Shown here piece after piece: positions 9,384 to 18,401 of a DNA stretch of 64,000 nt. Both the position numbers and the translations under genes were made by a program. Under the pieces are notes generated by a model. That model saw only the letters and a program-made list of their open reading frames with translations. It did not search any database and was not told the origin of the DNA. The DNA lies in assembly GCF_019443105.1 (NCBI RefSeq), contig NZ_JAHZIJ010000019.1, positions 38,934-102,933 of the forward strand, given 5' to 3'. Every line of letters begins with the position of its first letter. Position 1 is the stretch's first letter. This DNA is from Paenibacillus oenotherae. Its GTDB lineage: Bacteria; Bacillota; Bacilli; Paenibacillales; Paenibacillaceae.

Positions 9384-10733
9384 ATGACTTATGTTTCGAA
9401 CACGCTGCAATTATTGTTGCTTATATCCATTCCTCAGACGTTGACTTCCCTGTGGTTCAGCTTTGTTTGTCTGGAATTTTTCCCGGAACGCTATGCCAAG
9501 CGGATGATCATCTACAGCATCCTGCAATCCACTTATGTTGCCAGTCTTTTCTTCCTGCTCCCTACATGGGCTCATATCATAAATTCGATAGCGTCTACTT
9601 TCTTGTTCTTTTCTTTCATCTTCCCCGAGACAAAAATCAAGCTTAGAATTCTGGTCATTTTTTTCATGATGGTCGTCGCCAGCGCCTTCGATCTGACCTA
9701 TGTTTATCTCAGCTCATTCCTCGGCGGATATGAGAACGTATTGCACAACACCATTTTATTCAAACTAACTGTGTTCTGGCCGGGATTCCTCTGCACCGCA
9801 CTTGTAACCGGTTTCATGCAATGGAAGCACATTCATATCGCGCGCCAAATCCGGGATTTGGCTGTCCATATTCGATCCAGGCCTTATATTATGCTGTTCT
9901 CGCTCGTTTTTTTGCAAGTATTTCTGTTCTTCATATTTTTCTCCCATACGTTCATTAAACCGCTGCAAATCAATACTTTGCAGATCATGTTCATCTTGTC
10001 GATCGCGCTCTTTATTTTCATGACCGTCAAAATCATGCAGATCATTGCGCAAGCGCGGCTTGACGGGATCTACCAGTCCCAGGAAGCCTGTATTAACGAC
10101 TTGAACAAAATGTTCGCCTCCATCCGCGGGCAGCGCCACGACTTTGCCAACCATGTGCAGGTCATGTATTCCATGCTTATTCTTAAAAAATATGACCAGC
10201 TCAGGGCGTATATGGAGAAGGTCGTCAACGAGATTCAATCGATGAACGTGGCCATCGTTGATCTGCCTTCACCCGCGCTGGCTGCGCTCGTACAGGCGAA
10301 GGCCGCCATTGCACTTGAGAAGCGGATCCGATTCGATTATCTCATTCATACAACGTCCTTGACCTTCAGCTCTGTCACCAGCATCGATCTCGTCCGCATG
10401 ATCGGCAATCTGGTCGATAACGCATTCGATGAGGTCGTCAAGCTGCCTTCAGCCGAGCGCGAGGTTCAACTCGAGATGTATATCCATAACCAGGAGCTGT
10501 ATATTACGGTAACGAACCGGGGGAAGCATCTGACCAGCGAAGAGATCGAACAGATCTTCCAGCCTGGCTTCACGACCAAAGCGGATGGACATTGTGGACT
10601 GGGTCTGGCCAATGTGCGGGAACGCGCTGCCAGCTACAATGGTCAAGTAACCGTGGATTCAGACCTTGCACGAGGGATCACGTTTACGATTCAGATACCG
10701 AATAGCAAGCAGGTAAAAACCAAGCAGGCTTAA
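9384..10733 (+). CDS. Membrane sensor histidine kinase, AgrC/Spo0B-like, array copy 2
   Basis: A 449-residue paralogue 20 bases after copy 1. It has six to seven membrane spans (FSFVCLEFFPERYAKRMIIY and FFMMVVASAFDLTYVYL are recognisable), phosphoacceptor His252 in RGQRHDFANHVQ, an intact N-box (GNLVDNAFDEV, Asn346) and a G-box CGLGLANVRERA. By residues it should be a competent autokinase. It is more similar to copy 1 in the F-box/G-box (EQIFQPGFTTKADGH) than to copies 3-6. Its short N-terminus (MTYVSNTLQL) lacks the PPDYIS motif of the others. A GGGG ribosome binding site lies 8 bases before ATG. Confidence 0.85.
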   Translation: MTYVSNTLQLLLLISIPQTLTSLWFSFVCLEFFPERYAKRMIIYSILQSTYVASLFFLLPTWAHIINSIASTFLFFSFIFPETKIKLRILVIFFMMVVASAFDLTYVYLSSFLGGYENVLHNTILFKLTVFWPGFLCTALVTGFMQWKHIHIARQIRDLAVHIRSRPYIMLFSLVFLQVFLFFIFFSHTFIKPLQINTLQIMFILSIALFIFMTVKIMQIIAQARLDGIYQSQEACINDLNKMFASIRGQRHDFANHVQVMYSMLILKKYDQLRAYMEKVVNEIQSMNVAIVDLPSPALAALVQAKAAIALEKRIRFDYLIHTTSLTFSSVTSIDLVRMIGNLVDNAFDEVVKLPSAEREVQLEMYIHNQELYITVTNRGKHLTSEEIEQIFQPGFTTKADGHCGLGLANVRERAASYNGQVTVDSDLARGITFTIQIPNSKQVKTKQA

Positions 10734-10753
10734 TTGACGAAGGGGCTTTCCTC

Positions 10754-12118
10754 ATGACTTTTCCGCCGGATTATATTTCGAACACACTGCAGCTGCTGTT
10801 TATTATGTCCATCCCGCAGGCCGCAACATCATTGTGGTTCAGCTTTGTTTGCCTCGGCTTCTTCCCGGAACGCTACGCCAAGCGCATTATTGTCTATAGC
10901 ATCGTACAATCCATTTATATCGTCGGCAACTTCTTTCTGCTTCCTTCGTGGGCTTATATGCTGCATTCACAAACTTCTATCTTCATATTCCTGGCCTTCC
11001 TGTTCCCCGAAGCAAAAATTAAGATGCGGTTATTAATTATTTTTTTTATGATGGCAGTCTCCGTAATCTTCGACATGGTTTATGCTTATATCTCTTTGCA
11101 CTTCGGCGGTTATGAGCATGTACTCTATAACACCGTTCCTTTCAAGATAGCACTCTTCTGGCCAGGATTCCTTGCCGTTGCACTTATCACTTTATTTTTG
11201 CAGCACAAAAAAATGTATCTGGCGCGCCAGATACGCAACCTTGTCGTTCATATTCGCTCCAAACCGTACACCACGCTGGTTGCGCTAATTTTCTTGCAGT
11301 TACTGCTGTATATGCTTATCTTATCCGATGTGTTTATTAAGCCGCTTCCTATTCAATTTCTGCAAATGATGTACATCGTGTCCATTGCAATCTTCCTTCT
11401 CATCACCATCAAGATTGTACAGATCATCGCTCAGGCGCGTCTTGAGGGGATCCATCAATCCCAGGAGGCCTATCTTGGCGACTTGAACAAAATGTTCGCC
11501 TCTATCCGCGGGCAGCGTCATGACTTCGCCAACCATGTACAGGTCATGTACGCTATGCTCGCTTTGAAGAAGCATGACCAGCTGCGAACGTATACGGAGG
11601 AGGTTGTAAGCGAGATACAATCGATGAATGTGGCGGTTGTTGAGCTTCCCTCTCCCGCACTGGCTGCACTGATACAGGCGAAATCCGCCATTGCTCTTGA
11701 GAAGCGGATCCGCTTCGATTATCTCATTCATACAACTTCGCTGACCTTCAGCTCTGTCACTAACATCGATCTCGTCCGGATGATCGGCAATCTGGCCGAT
11801 TACGCATTTGATGAGGCCGTCAAGCTGCCTCCAGCCGAGCGCGAGGTTCAACTGGAGATGTTTGTTCATAACCGGGAACTGTATATTACCGTAACGAATC
11901 GCGGGAACCATCTGACTCGCGAAGAGATCGCGCAATTCAACCTGCCTGGCGAAACCGCCAAAGCGGACGTACATACCGGATTGGGTCTCGCCAATGTGCA
12001 GGAGCGCGCTGCCAGCTATAACGGTTCCGTCACTGTGGATTCCGACCTTGAACGAGGAATTACGTTTACGATCAAGATACCGAATGCAGGGCAGGCAAAA
12101 ACAAAGCCAGCCAAATAA
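10754..12118 (+). CDS. Histidine kinase-like membrane protein with altered N-box, array copy 3
   Basis: A 454-residue paralogue, 20 bases after copy 2. It keeps the multi-span N-terminus and His256 in RGQRHDFANHVQVMY. The N-box reads GNLADYAFDEA, with Tyr350 where the ATP/Mg-binding Asn is expected, and the F-box region has changed to AQFNLPGETAKADVH. The G-box GLGLANVQERA is kept. From kinase families in general, loss of this Asn is expected to abolish or strongly reduce autophosphorylation; that is inference here. It could still receive phosphate from a partner, as Spo0B does, or form heterodimers with copies 1 or 2. Confidence 0.82.
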   Translation: MTFPPDYISNTLQLLFIMSIPQAATSLWFSFVCLGFFPERYAKRIIVYSIVQSIYIVGNFFLLPSWAYMLHSQTSIFIFLAFLFPEAKIKMRLLIIFFMMAVSVIFDMVYAYISLHFGGYEHVLYNTVPFKIALFWPGFLAVALITLFLQHKKMYLARQIRNLVVHIRSKPYTTLVALIFLQLLLYMLILSDVFIKPLPIQFLQMMYIVSIAIFLLITIKIVQIIAQARLEGIHQSQEAYLGDLNKMFASIRGQRHDFANHVQVMYAMLALKKHDQLRTYTEEVVSEIQSMNVAVVELPSPALAALIQAKSAIALEKRIRFDYLIHTTSLTFSSVTNIDLVRMIGNLADYAFDEAVKLPPAEREVQLEMFVHNRELYITVTNRGNHLTREEIAQFNLPGETAKADVHTGLGLANVQERAASYNGSVTVDSDLERGITFTIKIPNAGQAKTKPAK

Positions 12119-12133
12119 AGGGGCCTCTGAGTT

Positions 12134-13498
12134 ATGACATTCCCGCCGGATTATATTTCAGACACGCTGCAATTATTTTTTATACTTTCCTTGCCGCAAG
12201 ATATCCTTGGCATGTGGTTCAGCTTCGTCATTATGGGATTTTTCCCGGAACGTTATGTGAAGAGAATCTTGATCTACAGCGTCATACACGCTCTCTATAT
12301 CGATATTGTATTTTTCTTTCTGCCTGTTGGAGCTACCCTAATCAATCATATACTCTCAGCTTTTATATGTATTCGATTCATTTTTCCCGAAATCAAGTTC
12401 AAGTTAAAAATAATAACTCTGTGTTTCATAGTGATCTCCTCAATGGGCTATGAAGTCATATATGGATTCATTATACCTTTTTTTGGAGGGGCACAGTCTG
12501 CCTTAGACAACCCAATACCTTTTAAAATATTGCTATTCTGGCCTGGCTTTATCGTCTTCGCGCTCCTTATCGGGTTTATGCAATGGAAAAAAATCTATTT
12601 TGCACGTCAATTGCGTGATTTCGTTATTCATATGAGATCAAAGCCTTTTTTCATGCTATTTACATTATCTATGTTGCAAATATTGATTTTTATGGCTTTC
12701 TTTGCTCATCTATTTGTCAAGCCTCTTAATATTTATGCTCTGCAAGTTACATTCATTATCTCAATTATGCTTTTTATCTACATGACCATCAAAATTATGC
12801 AGATCATCGCCCAAGCGCGTATCGAGGGGATCCACCAATCCCAACAGGCTTATCTCAGCGATTTGAACAAAACGTTCGCCTCCATCCGCGGGCAGCGCCA
12901 TGACTTCGCCAATCATGTGCAGGTCATGTATTCCATGCTCGCTTTGAAGAAGCATGACCAGTTGCGAACGTATACGGAGGAGGTTGTAAACGAGATTCAA
13001 TCCATGAACGTGGCGGTCGTCGAGCTTCCCTCTCCCGCACTGGCTGCGCTCGTGCAGGCGAAGTCCGCTATTGCGCTCGAGAAGCGGATCCGGTTCGATT
13101 ATCTCATGCATACAACTTCGTTGACCTTCAGCTCCGTCACCAACATCGATCTCGTCCGCATGATCGGCAATCTCGTCGATATCGCATTCGATGAGGCCGT
13201 CAAGCTGCCTCCAACCGAGCGCGAGGTTCAACTGGAGATGTTTGTTCATAACCATGAACTGTATATTACCGTAACGAATCATGGAAACCATCTGACTCGC
13301 GAAGAGATCGCGCAATTCAACCTGCCTGGCGACATGGTCATAGCGGACGGACATACCGGATTGGGTCTCGCCAATGTACGGGAGCGTGCTGCCAGCTATA
13401 ATGGCCAAGTAATTGCAGATTCCGACCTTGAACGAGGGATCACGTTTACGATTAAGATACCGAACGCAGGGCAGGCAAAAATAAAGCCAGCCAAATAA
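12134..13498 (+). CDS. Histidine kinase-like membrane protein with altered N-box, array copy 4
   Basis: A 454-residue paralogue, 15 bases after copy 3. His256 is present (LNKTFASIRGQRHDFANH). The N-box reads GNLVDIAFDEA, with Ile350 in place of Asn. The F-box is AQFNLPGDMVIADGH and the D-box analogue is ITVTNHG, a further change from NRG. The G-box GLGLANVRERA is intact. The membrane domain is clearly diverged from copy 3 (for example 'LCFIVISSMGYEVIYGFIIPFF') while the 3' half is nearly identical at the DNA level. No frameshift or stop interrupts the gene. Confidence 0.82.
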   Translation: MTFPPDYISDTLQLFFILSLPQDILGMWFSFVIMGFFPERYVKRILIYSVIHALYIDIVFFFLPVGATLINHILSAFICIRFIFPEIKFKLKIITLCFIVISSMGYEVIYGFIIPFFGGAQSALDNPIPFKILLFWPGFIVFALLIGFMQWKKIYFARQLRDFVIHMRSKPFFMLFTLSMLQILIFMAFFAHLFVKPLNIYALQVTFIISIMLFIYMTIKIMQIIAQARIEGIHQSQQAYLSDLNKTFASIRGQRHDFANHVQVMYSMLALKKHDQLRTYTEEVVNEIQSMNVAVVELPSPALAALVQAKSAIALEKRIRFDYLMHTTSLTFSSVTNIDLVRMIGNLVDIAFDEAVKLPPTEREVQLEMFVHNHELYITVTNHGNHLTREEIAQFNLPGDMVIADGHTGLGLANVRERAASYNGQVIADSDLERGITFTIKIPNAGQAKIKPAK

Positions 13499-13513
13499 AG
13501 GGGCCTCTAAGTT

Positions 13514-14878
13514 ATGACATTCCCACCGGATTATATTTCGAACACACTGCAATTGATCGTGATACTATCTATACCGCAATCCACTATAGCCTTATGGTTC
13601 AGCTTCGTTAGCCTTGGTTTTTTTCCAGAGCGCTATGCGAAACGCATTATACTGTTTGGCATTATTCATTCTGTCTATCTTGATATTCCTTATTTCTTGA
13701 TCCCCCCTTGGGCTCATGCTATTAATGTATTGCTTTCTTTGTTTATATTGCTTAAAGTCATGTTTCCCGAATTAAAGATCAAAATAATTATATTAGTAAT
13801 ATTTTTTATGATGGTCGCTACGATGAGTTACGATTTATTTTATTTGTATCTCTTACAGTTCTTCGGGGGTTACGAGGCCGTATTATATAATCATATCGGG
13901 TTCAAATTGTTACATTTCTGGCCAGGGTATATCTTCATCGCTCTGATAACCGGAATGCTGCAATGGAAGAAAATTCACATCGCACGCCGAATACGTGATT
14001 TTGCTGTCCACATTCGCTCTCAAACATACTTTTTGCTTTTTGTACTCGTTATCGTTCAAGTTTTTTTATTCATGTTATTTGTGAGTCACACATTCATCAA
14101 ACCGTTTCATTTACATACTTTGCAGATCATATTTATAGTCTCGATTACGCTCTTCATTTACATGACCATCAAGATCATGCAGATCATCACCCAGGTGCGT
14201 CTCGAAGGGGTTCACCAATCCCAGGAAGCGTATCTTAGCGACTTGAACAAAATGTTCGCCTCCATCCGCGGACAGCGCCATGACTTCGCCAACCATGTGC
14301 AGGTCATGTATTCCATGCTCGCTTTGAAGAAGCATGACCAACTGCGAACGTATACCGAGGAGGTTGTAAACGAGATTGAATCAATGAATGTGGCGGTGGT
14401 TGAGCTCCCCTCTCCTGCATTGGCTGCACTCATACAGGCGAAGTCCGCCATTGCCCTGGAGAAGCGGATCCGGTTCGATTATCTCATTCATACAACTTCG
14501 CTGACCTTCAGCTCTGTCACTAACATCGATCTCGTCCGGATGATCGGCAATCTTGTCGATTACGCATTCGATAAAGTCGTCAAGCTGCCTCCAGCCGAGC
14601 GCGAGGTTCAACTGGAGATGTATCTCCATAACGGGGAGCTGTTTATTACCGTAACGAATCGGGGAAACCATCTGACTCGCGAAGAGATCGCGCAATTCAA
14701 CCTGCCTGGCGACACGTCCAAAGCAAACGGGCATACCGGACTGGGTCTGGTCAATGTGCGGGAGCGCGCTGCCAGCTATAAAGGTTCTGTCACTGTGGAT
14801 TCCGACCTTGAACGAGGGATCACGTTTACCGTTAAGATACCGAACGCAGGGCAGGCAAAAACAAAGCCAGCCAAATAA
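13514..14878 (+). CDS. Histidine kinase-like membrane protein with altered N-box, array copy 5
   Basis: A 454-residue paralogue, 15 bases after copy 4, with the same upstream sequence AAAGGGGCCTCTAAGTTATG. His256 lies in RGQRHDFANHVQ. The N-box reads GNLVDYAFDKV (Tyr350). The F-box is AQFNLPGDTSKANGH and the G-box is GLGLVNVRERA. The membrane half has its own sequence (LFGIIHSVYLDIPYFLIPPW), whereas the first ~14 codons (MTFPPDYISNTLQL) and the 3' half match copies 3, 4 and 6 almost exactly. Confidence 0.82.
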   Translation: MTFPPDYISNTLQLIVILSIPQSTIALWFSFVSLGFFPERYAKRIILFGIIHSVYLDIPYFLIPPWAHAINVLLSLFILLKVMFPELKIKIIILVIFFMMVATMSYDLFYLYLLQFFGGYEAVLYNHIGFKLLHFWPGYIFIALITGMLQWKKIHIARRIRDFAVHIRSQTYFLLFVLVIVQVFLFMLFVSHTFIKPFHLHTLQIIFIVSITLFIYMTIKIMQIITQVRLEGVHQSQEAYLSDLNKMFASIRGQRHDFANHVQVMYSMLALKKHDQLRTYTEEVVNEIESMNVAVVELPSPALAALIQAKSAIALEKRIRFDYLIHTTSLTFSSVTNIDLVRMIGNLVDYAFDKVVKLPPAEREVQLEMYLHNGELFITVTNRGNHLTREEIAQFNLPGDTSKANGHTGLGLVNVRERAASYKGSVTVDSDLERGITFTVKIPNAGQAKTKPAK

Positions 14879-14893
14879 AGGGGCCTCTGAGTT

Positions 14894-16270
14894 ATGACAT
14901 TCCCACCGGATTATATTTCGAACACACTGCAATTGATCTTTATCATGTCCATCCCGCAGTACATTGTTAGTATGTGGTTTAGTTTTGTCATTCTGGGACT
15001 TTTTCCGGAACGCTTTGGAAAGCGAATTATTATTTACAGTATCCTGCAGGCTGTATATGTTGATCTATTTTTTTTCATCGTACCAAACTGGATTCATGTG
15101 CTAAATGCAATATTTTCTATGTTCGTATTTGTTTCATTGGTTTTTCCAGAGTTAAAAACAAAAATAAAAATATTGATTATTCTCTTTATGATAATGTTGC
15201 TTTATATTTTCGAGATTATTTATGCCTTTATCTATCAATATTTTGGCGGTTATGAAGCCGTGCTGTACAATATTCCGGTATTTAAAATGCTTTTCTTTTG
15301 GCCTCCAATTGGCATAATGGCTCTAATAACCGGATTTATGCAATGGAAAAAGATTTATGCAGCAAAAAAGATTCGTCAATTTATTATCCATATCAAGTCG
15401 GTCCCGCATTTAACATTGTTCATTCTAGTTATATTTCAAGTCTCTTTGCTGTTTGCATTTTTTTCCCGAATTTTTATTAGACCGCATGATCTCCACACGA
15501 CGCTCACCACACAAATTGTATTTATCATCTCTATTGCTCTCTTCATTTACATGACCATCAAGATCATTCAGATCATCACCCAGGCGCGTCTCGAAGGGGT
15601 TCACCAATCCCAGGAAGCGTATCTTGGCGACTTGAACAAAATGTTCGCCTCCATCCGCGGACAGCGCCATGACTTCGCCAACCATGTGCAGGTCATGTAT
15701 TCCATGCTCGCTTTGAAGAAGCATGACCAGCTGCGAACGTATACGGAGGAGGTTGTAAACGAGATTGAATCGATGAATGTGGCGGTTGTTGAGCTCCCCT
15801 CTCCTGCACTGGCTGCGCTCATACAAGCGAAGTCCGCCATTGCGCTTGAAAAGCGGATCCGGTTCGATTATCTCATTCATACAACCTCGCTGACCTTCAG
15901 CTCCGTCACCAGCATCGATCTCGTCCGGATGATCGGCAATCTGGTCGATTACGTATTCAATGAAGCCGTCATGCTGCCACCAGCCGAGCGCGAGGTTCAA
16001 CTGGAGATGTATCTCCATAGCGGGGAGCTGTATATTACCGTAACGAATCGAGGAAGCCAGCTGACACGCGATCAGATCGACCAAATCTTCCAGCCTGGCG
16101 AAACCGCCAAAGCGGATGGACATACTAGACTGGATCTCGCCAATGTGCGAGAGCGCGCTGCCAGGTATAACGGCCAAGTAACCGTGGATTCCGACCTTGA
16201 ACGAGGGGTTACATTCACCATTAAGATGCCGAATACGAAACCGGGGAAAAAATCGATGCAGAAAATCTAA
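14894..16270 (+). CDS. Histidine kinase-like membrane protein with degraded ATPase motifs, array copy 6
   Basis: A 458-residue paralogue and the last of the array. His259 is kept in RGQRHDFANHVQ. Two ATP-binding motifs are altered: the N-box is GNLVDYVFNEA (Tyr353, plus Asp-to-Asn) and the G-box reads HTRLDLANVRERA, so two glycines of the GLGL lid motif are lost. The F-box EQ/DQIFQPG is, however, like copies 1-2 rather than 3-5, which suggests mosaic exchange. The reading frame is intact, so the protein appears to be retained rather than a plain pseudogene. The membrane half resembles that of copy 1 in places (MQWKKIYAAKKIRQFIIHIKSVPH). Confidence 0.8.
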   Translation: MTFPPDYISNTLQLIFIMSIPQYIVSMWFSFVILGLFPERFGKRIIIYSILQAVYVDLFFFIVPNWIHVLNAIFSMFVFVSLVFPELKTKIKILIILFMIMLLYIFEIIYAFIYQYFGGYEAVLYNIPVFKMLFFWPPIGIMALITGFMQWKKIYAAKKIRQFIIHIKSVPHLTLFILVIFQVSLLFAFFSRIFIRPHDLHTTLTTQIVFIISIALFIYMTIKIIQIITQARLEGVHQSQEAYLGDLNKMFASIRGQRHDFANHVQVMYSMLALKKHDQLRTYTEEVVNEIESMNVAVVELPSPALAALIQAKSAIALEKRIRFDYLIHTTSLTFSSVTSIDLVRMIGNLVDYVFNEAVMLPPAEREVQLEMYLHSGELYITVTNRGSQLTRDQIDQIFQPGETAKADGHTRLDLANVRERAARYNGQVTVDSDLERGVTFTIKMPNTKPGKKSMQKI

Positions 16271-16973
16271 TCGATTCAGGCAATTGGCTTCATCGTACGG
16301 CAGTCAACCAGGCGTTGACACCCACCGCCCCCTCCCCGTATCGCCCCACTTCGCTGGAGCTGCACGCGCTCCAAACGTGCTGCCGCTGAACCGCTGTTGA
16401 CAACGGATCGGCGAGTGACTAACTACAACATATCCGGTTCGTAGGGAGAGGGAAGCCTGCGTAAGCGCAGGAATTTCGGCCACAATAAGCCCCTGAGAGC
16501 AAATGCCTGCGTAAGCGCAGGCATTTATGGCGGATTGGGCCTATATCGGGCGAATACGACGGAATACCTGCACTTTGGCAGGCATTTCATCTTCAGACAG
16601 GCTGAAACGAAAGAAAAGCTGCTTTCCTGCAGGCATGTTCGCCGGTCTGGTACCGGACACTCATTACAGGAACGCTAGTCAGCTTTCGCCCAAATATTAT
16701 AGCTTCTGCATGCAAAGCGCCGCTGCAGCAAGCAGTTGGACAGTTCCCCTATCAAATGCAGAGACGGCAACGTCTTGAGCGGGTGACAAACCTTTCGGCC
16801 AACAATGTCCAACCGCAGTATTCCATGCTTGATGGCCGAATTTTCTTCACCTTTGTGCAAGAGCGGTCAATCACCAAGGGGTAGATGTCCTCATATGATG
16901 AATTAATTCGTGTAAACCACCTAAAGGCCGTTAGCTGTACGTCGTCATCCTCCAGCTTGGAAGGAGAACCGCG
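16271..16973 (+). repeat. Intergenic region with a palindromic repeat block
   Basis: About 700 bases without a convincing gene. Three hairpin units of the form CCTGC-N6-GCAGG lie at about 16458-16473, 16506-16521 and 16566-16581; a shorter CCTGCAGG is near 16625. The block and its leader (GTGACTnACTAC...ATCCGGTT...GAGAGGGAAGCCTGC) match the region near 24.0-24.2 kb, so this is one copy of a dispersed family. A ribosome binding site AAGGAG just before 16974 belongs to the next gene. No tRNA or terminator of the usual kind was seen. Confidence 0.7.
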
Positions 16974-18341
16974 ATGCTGAAATCGAAAGTCGCCGTACAG
17001 GTGATCAGCTCCGGCGTCTTGCCGGATGATGCGATCATGCTCGGCGAAGCTTATTTGAAACAATGGAAGATCCCGCATGGACAGCCGGTCACGCTGAAAT
17101 TCGGCGCGCTCAAGCAGCCTGTCAAGGTGATGCCGGTCGAGCGCTTCGAAGGGCTGCGTATCGGGCAGAGTCTGGCGAGAAAGATGGGCATATACTCCAG
17201 CACCTCCCTGCGAATCCAATATCGCAGTGCGACTGCAACACTTGCACTCGGCCCATTGATCGGGGTACTCGTAAGCCGCGACGATCCTAATGTGCGTGAT
17301 CGGCCTTTCGGCTCCATAACCATGTTCTGCAAGGAGCTCGTCGACGCATGTGCCGCACAAGGCGCTCATGTTTATTTTTTCACACCGAATCAGATTGCTG
17401 ACAACTACAATTGTCTGGAGGGCTGGATCTATTCGGATGGTTGGCGCAAAGCGGCAGTGCCAGCGCCCGACATCGTCAACAACCGGCTTACCTCACGCAA
17501 ATTGGAGAATAAACCTAGCGTTCAGCATTTTATGAAAGAGGTAAAATTCCGCCATAACACCGTTGTATTCAATGAAAAGTTCCTTGATAAGCCCGAGGTT
17601 TTCGAAGCATTAAGCAAGGACTCGACCATTGTAAAGTACTTGCCTGAGTCCCATGTTCTGCGCAATTATACGATGCTCAAGGCAATGTGCTCGAGATATC
17701 CGGTGGTGTTCCTCAAGCCGGTTCGAGGCAGTCTCGGCAAAGGAATCATCCGTATTTCCAGAATCGACAAGGAAACTTACCAAGCCCTGTATACAACAGT
17801 CGGCGGGACGCGCAAACAACATTTCCCCAGCCTGCTCAAACTCTTCTCAACCATCTCCGGCAAAATGAAAACCGTACGCTATCAGATCCAGCAAGGACTG
17901 CAGCTCATAGACATTCATGGCAGACCCGTTGACTTCAGGGCGCTCGTGCAAAAGAATGAAACCGGCAAATGGACGGTGACCTCCATCGTTGCCCGAACGG
18001 CAGGCAGCCATCATTTCGTATCCAACTTGGCTCGCGGCGGAACACTCAGCACCGTTCGGGAAGCCGTTGCGAAATCCTGCTTATCCGCCTCTCAAGGGCA
18101 TGATGCGCCTGCTCGGCTCCAGCGCGCTGCGCTCGAAATCGCCAAAGGAATCGACGCCAACATTCCCGCTCATTTCGGCGAGCTTGGCATCGATCTGGCC
18201 CTTGACACCAACGGCCGAGTCTGGCTGCTGGAGGTCAACTCCAAGCCATCCAAGAACGATAATACTCCCTTGCAGGATCAGAAGATTCGGCCATCCGTCC
18301 GCAATATGATACGTTACGCCAGACATTTGGCTGATTTCTGA
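16974..18341 (+). CDS. YheC/YheD-family ATP-grasp protein, long (YheD-like) form 1
   Basis: A 455-residue protein. Residues ~1-95 form an N-terminal beta-rich domain seen only in the long forms. A domain starting GPLIGVLVSRDD follows, then an ATP-grasp fold with 'FLKPVRGSLGKGIIRI' (ATP-binding loop) and 'GELGIDLALDTNGRVWLLEVNSKPSK' (metal/nucleotide site). B. subtilis YheD is about 450 residues and is associated with the endospore coat; the ligase substrate, if any, is not known. AAGGAG lies 8 bases before ATG. It heads a compact run of related genes, probably one operon. Confidence 0.85.
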   Translation: MLKSKVAVQVISSGVLPDDAIMLGEAYLKQWKIPHGQPVTLKFGALKQPVKVMPVERFEGLRIGQSLARKMGIYSSTSLRIQYRSATATLALGPLIGVLVSRDDPNVRDRPFGSITMFCKELVDACAAQGAHVYFFTPNQIADNYNCLEGWIYSDGWRKAAVPAPDIVNNRLTSRKLENKPSVQHFMKEVKFRHNTVVFNEKFLDKPEVFEALSKDSTIVKYLPESHVLRNYTMLKAMCSRYPVVFLKPVRGSLGKGIIRISRIDKETYQALYTTVGGTRKQHFPSLLKLFSTISGKMKTVRYQIQQGLQLIDIHGRPVDFRALVQKNETGKWTVTSIVARTAGSHHFVSNLARGGTLSTVREAVAKSCLSASQGHDAPARLQRAALEIAKGIDANIPAHFGELGIDLALDTNGRVWLLEVNSKPSKNDNTPLQDQKIRPSVRNMIRYARHLADF

Positions 18342-18401
18342 CCATATGATGCTCCATTTAGCCGCTAATCCAGATGATCGACTTGCAAGGAGGGTTGAAG
18401 C

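Noticed and set aside
11321-16177. Antisense ORFs of 180-263 residues within the kinase array
   Set aside because: They recur at the same place in every copy simply because the conserved kinase half is open on the opposite strand; no ribosome binding site.
8002-16270. Reading copies 3-6 as pseudogenes
   Set aside because: All frames are intact with no stops, the phosphoacceptor region is unchanged, and spacing and ribosome binding sites are kept; altered motifs alone do not make a pseudogene.
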